From contig CAITWF010000072.1 in assembly GCA_903896015.1 (NCBI GenBank), positions 1 to 64,000 on the forward strand: a stretch of 64,000 nucleotides of DNA, in the 5' to 3' direction. Below, piece by piece: positions 25,812-33,731 of this stretch. The stretch's first letter is position 1. Each line of letters starts with the position of its first letter. Both the position numbers and the translations under genes were made by a program. The notes under the pieces were generated by a model that did no database searches, was not told the origin of the DNA, and saw only the letters and a list, made by a program, of their open reading frames with translations. The stretch is from an uncultured Opitutia bacterium. Its GTDB lineage: Bacteria > Verrucomicrobiota > Verrucomicrobiia > Opitutales > Opitutaceae.

Positions 25812-26693
25812 ATGAAAGTTCTCCTGCTTCGCTTCCGTTTGCTGATGGTTTTTGCCACCGCGGTTTTCGCGACCAGTCTGTTTGCCCAGACGCTTGCGCC
25901 CAAACTCGACATCCCGCAGCCCAGCCCGACCGCCACGCTCAAACAGCGCGTCGGCCTCACCGACATCGAAATCACCTACTCGCGGCCGGGCATGAAGGGC
26001 CGGAAAATTTTCGGCGCGCTCGAGCCGTTTGGTGAAGTCTGGCGCGCGGGTGCGAACAACGCCACCAAGGTCGTCTTTAGCACGAGCGTGAAAATCGGCG
26101 GCACCGAAATTCCCGCGGGCACCTACGGCCTCTTCGCGCAGCTCGGTGAGAAAGAGTGGACGATCATTCTCAACAAAATCGCCCAGCAATGGGGCGCGTA
26201 TTCCTACAACCCGAAGGACGATGTCGTGCGCATCCCGGCGAAGGTGCAGAAACTCGCCGAGCCGGTCGAAACCTTCACGATCGACATCAACGACATTCGC
26301 GACGAGTCCGCCACGCTCGCGCTCAGTTGGGAAAACACGCGCGTCGTGGTTCCGTTCCAAGTCGATGTCGTCGGCGTGGTGCAGCCGCAGATCGAGGCCA
26401 TCATGGCATCCGACGCCGCGAAGAAGTATTACGTCCCGGCGGCGATGTTCTACCTCGATCATAGTCTCGATTTGAAAAAGGCGCTCGCGTGGATGGATGC
26501 CGCGATTGCCGACCAGCCGAAGGGTTACTACCTCCACTACCGCAAGGCCAAGGTGCAGGCCGCACTCGGTGACAAGCCCGGCGCAATCGCGACCGCCAAC
26601 CAGTCGATCGCCCTCGCCAAGGGGGATGCCAAGAATCCCGCCAGCGCGGAATACATCCGCCTCAACCAGGCGCTGCTCGCCACCCTGAAATAA
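25812..26693 (+). CDS. Secreted DUF2911-domain protein
   Basis: The 293-residue product has a signal peptide (MKVLLLRFRLLMVFATAVFATSLFAQ) and a DUF2911 domain (about 45-190: ITYSRPGMKGRKIFG, VWRAGANNATKVVFS, PAGTYGLFA, EWTIILNK). A helical C-terminal part resembles TPR-type repeats (AMFYLDHSLDLKKALAWMD, YYLHYRKAKVQAALGDK). DUF2911 proteins are common in Bacteroidetes and Verrucomicrobia; their role is unknown. It opens the seven-gene run that ends at bshA, 8 bases before the large PIG-L gene. Confidence 0.87.
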   Translation: MKVLLLRFRLLMVFATAVFATSLFAQTLAPKLDIPQPSPTATLKQRVGLTDIEITYSRPGMKGRKIFGALEPFGEVWRAGANNATKVVFSTSVKIGGTEIPAGTYGLFAQLGEKEWTIILNKIAQQWGAYSYNPKDDVVRIPAKVQKLAEPVETFTIDINDIRDESATLALSWENTRVVVPFQVDVVGVVQPQIEAIMASDAAKKYYVPAAMFYLDHSLDLKKALAWMDAAIADQPKGYYLHYRKAKVQAALGDKPGAIATANQSIALAKGDAKNPASAEYIRLNQALLATLK

Positions 26694-26701
26694 TTGCGAC
26701 G

Positions 26702-29233
26702 ATGTCCCCGGCCCGCGTTTTCCTCTGTGCGAGTGCAGCGTGGCTGCTCGCGCTCGCCCCGGCGGCGTTTGCCGGCGACACTGTGCCGGCCACGCCCGCG
26801 GCGATTGGCCAGGAACTGAAGAGCTTCGCGACGCTCGGCTCCGTGCTCTACGTCGCCGCGCACCCCGACGACGAGAACACGCAGCTCATCACCTACCTCG
26901 CCCGCGGTCGCGGCTACCGCACCGCGTATCTTTCCGTCACGCGCGGTGACGGCGGCCAGAATGAACTTGGTCCCGAGTTCGGCGAAAAACTAGGCGTTGC
27001 CCGCACGCAGGAATTGCTCGCCGCACGCCGGCTCGACGGCGGCCGACAGTTTTTCACCCGCGCGCTCGACTTCGGTTTCACCAAGGACGTTAACGAAACG
27101 CTCCGCATCTGGGATCACAAGGAAGTGCTCGGCGACGTGGTGCGCGTCTTTCGCACTTACCGCCCCGACGTTGTGATCGCTGGCATGAATCCCGTGCAGA
27201 CGCCCGGCCAGCACGGTCAGCACGTGGCCTCGGCTCAGCTCGCGATTGAGGCGTTCAAGCTTTCCGGCGACCCAGCGGCTTATCCCGAGCAGATTGCGGA
27301 AGGCCTCCTGCCGTGGCAGCCGAAACGCATCCTGCAAAACGTCCGTTTCGGCGGACGCGGCAACCCGAACTTCACCACCATCACGTTGGACGGCGGCGGC
27401 GACGATCCGGTGACGGGTGAGAGTTTCGCCTCGATCGCGAATCGCAGCCGCAGCCAGCACAAGACGCAGGGCTTTGGAAATTTTGCCGCCGCTGCCGGCG
27501 GTCGCGGTGGCCCGCGACAAGAAACCTTCGCGATGATCAACGGTGACCCGGCCACGACCGACATCGCCGACGGGCTCGATCTGACGTTCGGACGCTTCGG
27601 AGCGGCCGGCGCCGAAATTGCGAAAATTGCTGGCGAAGCCGTGGCAAATTTTAAAGCCGACGATCCGTCGGCGAGCGTGCCGGCGCTGCTCACGATCCGC
27701 GGGAAACTTGCCACGCTGCCTACCGATCCAGTGGTCGCCGACAAACGTGCGCAGCTCGACCGCATTTTGCAGGCGTGTCTTGGGCTCAGCGTCGAAACGA
27801 CCGTTGCAACCGCCGAGGTTGTGCCGGGCGAGACCCTGGCGTTGCACCACACCGCGACCGTCGGTGGCAAGTTGGCCGTGCGCTGGAAAGGGCTGGCATT
27901 TCGCGCGGCCGGAAGCGAAGGCAGTGCGAATTTCGGCGACGAAATCGCGGCCGGCCAGTCTGCGGGCCACGATTCAACCAATGTCCTCGCCGCGTCAACG
28001 CCCGTCAGCCAGCCTTACTGGCTCCGTGAGCCAAGCACCGCTGGAATGTTCGTCGTGAGGCCGGCGGACGTGAGCCTTGTCGGCACGCCGGAAAATCCAT
28101 CTGCGTTTCCGATCGACTATCGTTTCGAAGTCGGCGGGCAGACGCTCGCGATCGCGACACAGCCCGTGCAACTCGTGTCCGCTGCGTCCGAAGCGCAGGC
28201 GAAGCGCAAGCTCGTCGCGATTCCTCCGGTGGCTCTCAGCTTCCCGTTCGAGGTTGCGCTGTTTGCGCCTAGCGCGACGAAATCCGTCGTTGTCGAAGTG
28301 AAATCCGCGCGTGCCGGCGCAAGCGGCACAGTTCGCCTCGAAGCGCCGGCCGGCTGGAAAGTCTCCCCCGCGAGTCGCGCGTTTGAATTCAAAAACGTTG
28401 GCGACAAGTCGGACTTCACGTTCGATCTCACGGCGCCGGCGCAGATTGCGACCGCGGAATTCGTCGCGGTCGCGACGGTCGGGAAAAATTCCTACACCAA
28501 CGGTCGCGTCGCGATTAATTACCCGCATCTGCCCGTGCAACTGCTGCTACCGCCGGCGCGGCTGCGCGTCGCCGCCTTCGATCTGAAAATCCGCGGCCAG
28601 AAAGTCGGCTATCTGCCGGGGGCGGGCGACAGCACCGCAGAAAATCTCACCGAGATGGGCTATCAGGTCGTCACGCTCAGCGGCCTCGATCTTACCCCGG
28701 AAAAACTGAAGGGCCTCGATGCCGTCGTGATCGGCGTGCGGGCGTTCAACGAGCGAAAAGATCTCGAGCCGAATCTGCCCGGCCTCTTCGCCTGGGTGGA
28801 TCAGGGCGGCACCGTGATCGCGCAATACAACCGGCCCGCGAACAACCTGACGAAAAATCTCGGGCCCTATCCGCTCTCGATCGCGGGCAATGCGCCCGAC
28901 CTCCGCGTGACCGACGAAAATGCGCCGGTGATTTTCCTCGCGGCTGATCATCCAGCGCTGAATTTCCCCAACAAGATTACGAAGGCGGACTTCGACGGCT
29001 GGGTGCAGGAGCGCGGCGCGTATTTCCCGAGCAAGTGGGATGAGCACTACGTCCCGCTCTTTGCGATGAGCGATCCGGGCGAAAAGCAGCCCGACAGCAG
29101 CCTGCTGGTCGCAAAATACGGGAAGGGCTATTACGTTTACACGGGGCTCGGTTTCTTCCGGCAACTGCCGGCGGGCGTGCCGGGCGCGTATCGGCTGTTC
29201 GCAAACCTCGTGTCCCTCGGCAAAGAGCAATGA
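26702..29233 (+). CDS. Large exported PIG-L-family deacetylase
   Basis: This 843-residue secreted protein has a signal peptide and an N-terminal PIG-L/LmbE domain with the zinc/catalytic motif AHPDDE (54-58) and SVTRGDGGQNELG. The middle (about 350-610) looks like NEW3/Ig-type beta domains. The C-terminal ~220 residues resemble a ThuA/class I amidotransferase-like fold (LDAVVIGVRAFNERKDL, FAWVDQGGTVIAQYNRP). PIG-L enzymes remove N-acetyl groups from GlcNAc-containing compounds. The stop codon overlaps the start of the 46-residue gene (ATGA). The natural substrate is unknown; a link to a bacillithiol-type GlcNAc compound is inference from the operon. Confidence 0.87.
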   Translation: MSPARVFLCASAAWLLALAPAAFAGDTVPATPAAIGQELKSFATLGSVLYVAAHPDDENTQLITYLARGRGYRTAYLSVTRGDGGQNELGPEFGEKLGVARTQELLAARRLDGGRQFFTRALDFGFTKDVNETLRIWDHKEVLGDVVRVFRTYRPDVVIAGMNPVQTPGQHGQHVASAQLAIEAFKLSGDPAAYPEQIAEGLLPWQPKRILQNVRFGGRGNPNFTTITLDGGGDDPVTGESFASIANRSRSQHKTQGFGNFAAAAGGRGGPRQETFAMINGDPATTDIADGLDLTFGRFGAAGAEIAKIAGEAVANFKADDPSASVPALLTIRGKLATLPTDPVVADKRAQLDRILQACLGLSVETTVATAEVVPGETLALHHTATVGGKLAVRWKGLAFRAAGSEGSANFGDEIAAGQSAGHDSTNVLAASTPVSQPYWLREPSTAGMFVVRPADVSLVGTPENPSAFPIDYRFEVGGQTLAIATQPVQLVSAASEAQAKRKLVAIPPVALSFPFEVALFAPSATKSVVVEVKSARAGASGTVRLEAPAGWKVSPASRAFEFKNVGDKSDFTFDLTAPAQIATAEFVAVATVGKNSYTNGRVAINYPHLPVQLLLPPARLRVAAFDLKIRGQKVGYLPGAGDSTAENLTEMGYQVVTLSGLDLTPEKLKGLDAVVIGVRAFNERKDLEPNLPGLFAWVDQGGTVIAQYNRPANNLTKNLGPYPLSIAGNAPDLRVTDENAPVIFLAADHPALNFPNKITKADFDGWVQERGAYFPSKWDEHYVPLFAMSDPGEKQPDSSLLVAKYGKGYYVYTGLGFFRQLPAGVPGAYRLFANLVSLGKEQ

Positions 29234-29370
29234 CGCCTGCGCCGGAGCCCGAAGATAACGATACCGGCTTGCCAGGCCTGCGCTCGTGGCGCGGCGTGTA
29301 TCTGTTCGTGCTCGGTTGCTTCGCCACCTACGTCGCGGCGCTCGCGATCTTCGGACGCTATTTTGCGTGA
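29230..29370 (+). CDS. 46-residue single-helix membrane peptide
   Basis: This small gene overlaps the PIG-L stop by 4 bases (ATGA) and the symporter start by 4 (GTGA). The 46-residue product has an acidic N-terminus (MTPAPEPEDNDTG), a basic-aromatic junction (LRSWRGVY), then one hydrophobic helix (LFVLGCFATYVAALAIFG). The double translational coupling and good codon use make it very likely real. By analogy with small subunits of secondary transporters it may stabilise or regulate the symporter; that is inference. Confidence 0.75.
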   Translation: MTPAPEPEDNDTGLPGLRSWRGVYLFVLGCFATYVAALAIFGRYFA

Positions 29371-31064
29371 ACACCCTCGATTACATCGTGCTCGTCGGCA
29401 CGCTCGTGAGCATCGCGGCGTATGGCTTGTGGCGCACGCGCGGCCGGCGCGACCTGCACGGCTACCTAAAGGGTGCCGGCAACACGCCGTGGTTTGTGAT
29501 CGGCCTGTCGATCATGGCGACGCAGGCGAGCTCGACGACGTTCCTGTCGACACCCGGCCAGGGCTTTGAAAGCGGTCTCGGTTTCGTGCAGAATTATTTC
29601 GGCGCGCCCCTCGCGCTCATCGTGATCGCGATCGTGTTCGTGCCGATTTACCGGCGGCTGAACGTCTACACAGCTTACGAATTTCTCGGGAAACGCTTCG
29701 ACCAAAAAACCCGGTTGCTCGGCGCCGCGCTCTTTCTCGTGCAGCGTGGCATTGGCGCCGCGATTACGATTTACGCTCCGGCGATTGTGCTTTCGACGGT
29801 CATGGGCTGGTCGCTCAACGCCACCATTCTCTGCACCGGCGCGCTCGTCCTGATCTACACGGCGGTCGGCGGCAGCGACGCCGTTAACCTCACGCAGAAA
29901 TACCAAATTGGCGTGATCTTTCTGGGGATGTTCGCGGCGTTCGGCGTGCTCGTGAGCAAACTGCCGGAGTGGCTATCGTTCGGTGACGCGCTGACGGTAG
30001 CCGGCGGGCTGAAGAAACTCGAGGCGGTGGATTTCAGTTTCGATGTGCACAAGCGCTACACTCTTTGGTCCGGCATTTTTGGCGGGATGTTTCTCGCGCT
30101 GTCGTATTTCGGAACCGATCAGTCGCAGGTGCAGCGGTATCTTTCTGGCGGCTCGGTGCGCGAGAGCCGGCTGGGGTTGATGTTCAACGGCGTTTTCAAA
30201 ATTCCGATGCAGTTTTTCATCCTGCTGCTCGGCGCGTTGGTGTTCGTATTTTATCAGTTCGAGCGCCCGCCGATCTTCTTCAACCAAACCGCGTGGCAGC
30301 AGCACGCCCGCGGCGAATCGGCGGAGAAAATGCACGCGCTTGAGACGAATTTCGCCGCCGCGCACGCCCAGAGGCGCGACCTCTTGAAGGCGTGGATCGA
30401 AGCCAAGCACAGCGGCGATCCGGCCCGGATCGAATCGGCGCGCTCGGCGGCGCTCGCTGCCAATGATCGTGCGGAAGCGATTCGCACCGAGGCGAAGAAG
30501 GCGATGAGTCCCGAGCCGGGCAAGTCGGCCAAGGACTCCGACTACGTCTTCATCACGTTCGTCCTCGATTACCTGCCGCATGGCTTGATCGGGCTGCTGG
30601 TGACGGTGTTCTTTGCGGCGGCGTTGTCATCGAAGGCTGGCGAACTCAACGCGCTCGGCTCGACGACGACAGTCGATCTTTACCGTCACGTGATTCGACG
30701 GGATGCGGCTGACGCCCACTATGTGATCGCGTCGAAATGGTTTACGGCCGGCTGGGGCGTGGTCGCCATCGCCCTCGCGCTGTGCGCCACGCTGACGGAA
30801 AACCTGATCGAGTTTACCAACATCGTCGGTTCGATCTTTTACGGCGTGCCGCTCGGATTGTTTCTCACGGCGTTTTTTCTGGAAAAGGTCGGCGGCACCG
30901 CCGTGTTCTGGGGCGCGCTGATCGCGCAGGTGCTGGTGATCGTGTGCTATTTCGCCACGGACATCGGTTACCTCTGGCTCAACCCGCTCGGCTGCGGATT
31001 GTGCATGCTGTTTGGCGTGATCTTGCAGGCGGTGGGCGGTGAAAAGAAACTGAGTTTCGCATGA
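29367..31064 (+). CDS. Sodium:solute symporter (SSS family)
   Basis: A GTG start at 29367 overlapping the small gene's stop gives a 565-residue transporter beginning VNTLDYIVLVGTLVSIAAYG. It has about 14 hydrophobic helices and the SSS features GLSIMATQASSTTFLSTPGQ and YFGTDQSQVQRYLSGGS. A charged loop of about 85 residues (roughly 315-400, rich in Ala/Glu/Lys) interrupts the membrane domain. It would import a small organic solute with Na+. The stop overlaps the start of the BshC-like gene (ATGA), tying transport to bacillithiol synthesis genetically. Confidence 0.9.
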   Translation: MNTLDYIVLVGTLVSIAAYGLWRTRGRRDLHGYLKGAGNTPWFVIGLSIMATQASSTTFLSTPGQGFESGLGFVQNYFGAPLALIVIAIVFVPIYRRLNVYTAYEFLGKRFDQKTRLLGAALFLVQRGIGAAITIYAPAIVLSTVMGWSLNATILCTGALVLIYTAVGGSDAVNLTQKYQIGVIFLGMFAAFGVLVSKLPEWLSFGDALTVAGGLKKLEAVDFSFDVHKRYTLWSGIFGGMFLALSYFGTDQSQVQRYLSGGSVRESRLGLMFNGVFKIPMQFFILLLGALVFVFYQFERPPIFFNQTAWQQHARGESAEKMHALETNFAAAHAQRRDLLKAWIEAKHSGDPARIESARSAALAANDRAEAIRTEAKKAMSPEPGKSAKDSDYVFITFVLDYLPHGLIGLLVTVFFAAALSSKAGELNALGSTTTVDLYRHVIRRDAADAHYVIASKWFTAGWGVVAIALALCATLTENLIEFTNIVGSIFYGVPLGLFLTAFFLEKVGGTAVFWGALIAQVLVIVCYFATDIGYLWLNPLGCGLCMLFGVILQAVGGEKKLSFA

Positions 31065-31834
31065 GCGCCCCTATCATTTGTTTCGGCCAGCAGCCGTGTG
31101 GATTTTTCCCGCGACGATTTCTTTATGCGAAATTTGCGACAGCGCGCCGCCTTCAGGCGGAGATCGGCGGCGAGATCGTGTTCTTCTGTCACGACAGCGA
31201 TCATGACTGTCGCGAGACGCAGACGACGCTGCGGCATCGCAAGACCGGCGAGCCGCTCACGTTCAACTTTGCGTTCGAGAACAAGCTCCAGCGGAAATTT
31301 TCACCGCTGAGTTTAAAGCGCATCCCGGCGGGCTGGCGCGACAACACCGCGCGGCAGCTGGGCGCCTACGTCGCACCGCCGCTCGCGGAATTGTTCAAGG
31401 GCAACGCGGCAACAACCGCCGGTGATTTTTGTTTGGAGATGTATCGTCGCATGGGGCTGCTCGAAGGCGTGCGCGTCGTGCGCTCAGCTGATCCGGCGGT
31501 ACGGACGGCGGCGTGCGACATCACGGATTTTTTCGTGGATGTGGCGCACGGCGGGGAAATCGTGCGCGCGCGCTGGATGGACGGAGCGCTGAAGCTCCAC
31601 GAGGGCGGCGACAGCTATACGACGCTGCCGGCGGGCGCGTTCACCAAGGCGCAGGTTAGCCCGACGCGCGATTCGCGGCTGCGCTGGATGCAATCGGTGC
31701 TTCACTGCACGCACTACATCGCCGGCGCGGGCGAGCAGGCTTACTTGAATAAAGCCGACGCGCCTGACATTACCTTCGTCAACCGCGACCCCATCGAACG
31801 ATCTGATGAAGCCTATGCCGAAATCCCCGCCTGA
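31061..31834 (+). CDS. bshC: Minimal BshC-like cysteine ligase (bacillithiol synthesis)
   Basis: BshC adds cysteine to GlcN-malate, the last step of bacillithiol synthesis, and is usually about 540 residues. This 257-residue protein keeps the core landmarks in order: GQQ near the N-terminus (FGQQPCGFF), VFFCHDSDHDCRET matching the BshC FWVAGEDHDxxE motif, LEGVRVVRSADPAVR matching its EGLVLLNSGDP segment, and LRWMQSVLHCTHYIAGAGEQAY matching RPLMQxxLxPTxxIAGPGExxYW. The usual N-terminal ~90 residues and the C-terminal coiled-coil half are absent. It lies directly before bshB1 and bshA, overlapping both neighbours. Alignment is from memory; activity is unproven. Confidence 0.75.
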   Translation: MSAPIICFGQQPCGFFPRRFLYAKFATARRLQAEIGGEIVFFCHDSDHDCRETQTTLRHRKTGEPLTFNFAFENKLQRKFSPLSLKRIPAGWRDNTARQLGAYVAPPLAELFKGNAATTAGDFCLEMYRRMGLLEGVRVVRSADPAVRTAACDITDFFVDVAHGGEIVRARWMDGALKLHEGGDSYTTLPAGAFTKAQVSPTRDSRLRWMQSVLHCTHYIAGAGEQAYLNKADAPDITFVNRDPIERSDEAYAEIPA

Positions 31835-32543
31835 TGGCCCGCTGATCCTCGCGTTTGGCGCGCATCCGGATGACATTGAGTTTGGCTGCGGCGGAGTGAT
31901 TGCGCGCGAGACGCAGGCCGGGCAGGCGGCGCATTTTGTGGTTTGCTCGCGCGGCGAATCGGGCACCAACGGCGCGCCCGCGCAGCGCACGGCCGAGGCG
32001 AAAAAAGCCGCCGCGCTCCTCGGCGCGACGATCGAGTTTGTCGACCTCGGCGGCGACGCGCACATGGAGGCGACGGTCGCCCGCCGCCTGAAGATTGCGG
32101 CGATCATCCGTCGAGTGCGGCCGCGGCTCGTGCTGGCGCCGACGATCGTCGAAAACCAGCATGCGGATCATGTCGTCGTGGGTCGGCTCGTGCGCGACGC
32201 GGCGCGACTTGCGCGATTTGGCGGAGTGAAAGAGTTAAAGAAACTCCCGCGCCACGCGGTCGAGCAGCTGTGGTTCTATGCGGTGTCGCACGATGCAGAG
32301 CCGCGCGACGGCTCGGCGGTGTTGATGGACATTTCGGCGTCGATGGTCGTGGACGCGTGGACCGCCGCGATGGCGGCGCACGCTTCGCAGGCGAAGACCC
32401 GCGACTACGTGGAGCAGCAGCTGCGACGCGCGCAGCTGCACGGCGGGCGCTGCGGGGCGAGCCACGCACAGCCCTTGTTTCCGGGCGACGCGCTCGTCTG
32501 TGAATCGCTCGCGACGTTTGGCCGCGCGGCGCGTCAGTTCTGA
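31806..32543 (+). CDS. bshB1: Bacillithiol deacetylase BshB1 (PIG-L family)
   Basis: This 245-residue PIG-L enzyme should deacetylate GlcNAc-malate to GlcN-malate, the second step of bacillithiol synthesis. It has the zinc motif GAHPDD (18-23) and a second ligand set in ENQHADH, plus the BshB1-type stretch RLARFGGVKEL. It overlaps the BshC-like gene by 29 bases if the first ATG is used; ATG 31815 is an alternative. BshA starts 1 base after its stop, which strongly supports the assignment. Confidence 0.87.
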   Translation: MKPMPKSPPDGPLILAFGAHPDDIEFGCGGVIARETQAGQAAHFVVCSRGESGTNGAPAQRTAEAKKAAALLGATIEFVDLGGDAHMEATVARRLKIAAIIRRVRPRLVLAPTIVENQHADHVVVGRLVRDAARLARFGGVKELKKLPRHAVEQLWFYAVSHDAEPRDGSAVLMDISASMVVDAWTAAMAAHASQAKTRDYVEQQLRRAQLHGGRCGASHAQPLFPGDALVCESLATFGRAARQF

Positions 32544-32544
32544 C

Positions 32545-33681
32545 ATGGCCCGCGCGCGTCCGCTGAAAATCGGCATCACTTGTTATCCGTCCGTTGGCGG
32601 CAGCGGGATCATGGCGTCGGAACTCGGCGAGGAGCTGGCCGCGCGCGGTCACGATGTGCATTTTATCAGCTACGAGCGGCCGTTTCGCGTGCCGCAGGAT
32701 CGGCCGCGGCTGACATTCCATCCGGTCGTAATCAACGACTATGGGCTGTTCAAGTATCCCGACTATACGCTGCCGCTGTCGGTGAAGATGGCCGAAGTCA
32801 GTCGCAGTGTCGGGCTGGACGTGTTGCACGTGCATTATGCGGTGCCGCACGCGACGGCGGCGATCCTCGCGCGCGACATGCTGCCTCTCGGCAAGAAACC
32901 GAAGGTCGTTACAACGCTGCACGGCACAGATACAACGCTCCTCGGTCGCGATCCCGGCTACGGTCCGGCGATCGCGCACGCGCTGGCGTGCTCGGACGCC
33001 GTCACCACCGTTTCCGAATATCTGCGGCGTGAGACGCTGGAGGTGATGTCGGTCACGCGGCCGATCGAAGTGATCTATAATTTTTTCGAGCCGCGTGCGC
33101 CAACGCGTTCGCGGGCGGCAGTGCGACGCGAACTCGGGCTCGGCGCGCGGGCGATGCTGCTCCATGTCTCCAATTTGCGCGCGCCGAAGCGAATCGATCT
33201 TTTGTTGGAGGTGGCGGCGCGGATTCGACCGAAGGATGCGTTCAAGCTCGTCGTGCTAGCGGGCGCGAGTTGGGCGCCGTTTGAGAAGGAGGTGCGCCGG
33301 CTCGGCCTCACCGATCGCGTGATTGTGCGCGAGCGGGTAACGGACATTGAAGACTATCTGCAGGCGGCGGATCTCGGGCTGTTTACCTCGGAGATGGAGA
33401 GCTTTTGCGTGAGCATTCTGGAGGCGATGAACTTCGCGTGTCCTAGCGTCGCGCCCGCGGTCGGCGGAATTCCCGAGGTGACCGTCTCGGGTAAGACGGG
33501 CGAACTCGTGCCGTTCGGCGAAGTCGACACGATGGCGCGGGCTGTCGAGGCGCTGATTAAGAATCCGGCCGAACGCCGCAAGCTGGGTGCGGCGGCGAAG
33601 GCACGCGCGCGGAAATTTTTTTCCGCCGATGCGATCGTGCCGCTTTACGAGGCGCTGTATCGGCGCGTATGCGCACAGTGA
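32545..33681 (+). CDS. bshA: N-acetyl-alpha-D-glucosaminyl L-malate synthase
   Basis: BshA is a retaining GT4 glycosyltransferase joining UDP-GlcNAc to L-malate, the first step of bacillithiol synthesis. The ATG at 32545 gives 378 residues, the usual length. Hallmarks are KIGITCYPSVGGSGIMASELG, HFISYERPFR, GLFKYPDYTLPLSVKMAEV, LDVLHVHYAVPHA, TTLHGTDTTLLG and the C-terminal EAMNFACPSVAPAVGGIPEV donor-binding segment. These match Bacillus and Bacteroidetes BshA closely. It closes the seven-gene run and converges with the MFS gene. Confidence 0.93.
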   Translation: MARARPLKIGITCYPSVGGSGIMASELGEELAARGHDVHFISYERPFRVPQDRPRLTFHPVVINDYGLFKYPDYTLPLSVKMAEVSRSVGLDVLHVHYAVPHATAAILARDMLPLGKKPKVVTTLHGTDTTLLGRDPGYGPAIAHALACSDAVTTVSEYLRRETLEVMSVTRPIEVIYNFFEPRAPTRSRAAVRRELGLGARAMLLHVSNLRAPKRIDLLLEVAARIRPKDAFKLVVLAGASWAPFEKEVRRLGLTDRVIVRERVTDIEDYLQAADLGLFTSEMESFCVSILEAMNFACPSVAPAVGGIPEVTVSGKTGELVPFGEVDTMARAVEALIKNPAERRKLGAAAKARARKFFSADAIVPLYEALYRRVCAQ

Positions 33682-33731
33682 GCCGTGCTCAGGCGCGCCG
33701 ATTTGGGTTACAGCGTTTGGTTTGAGGTGCT

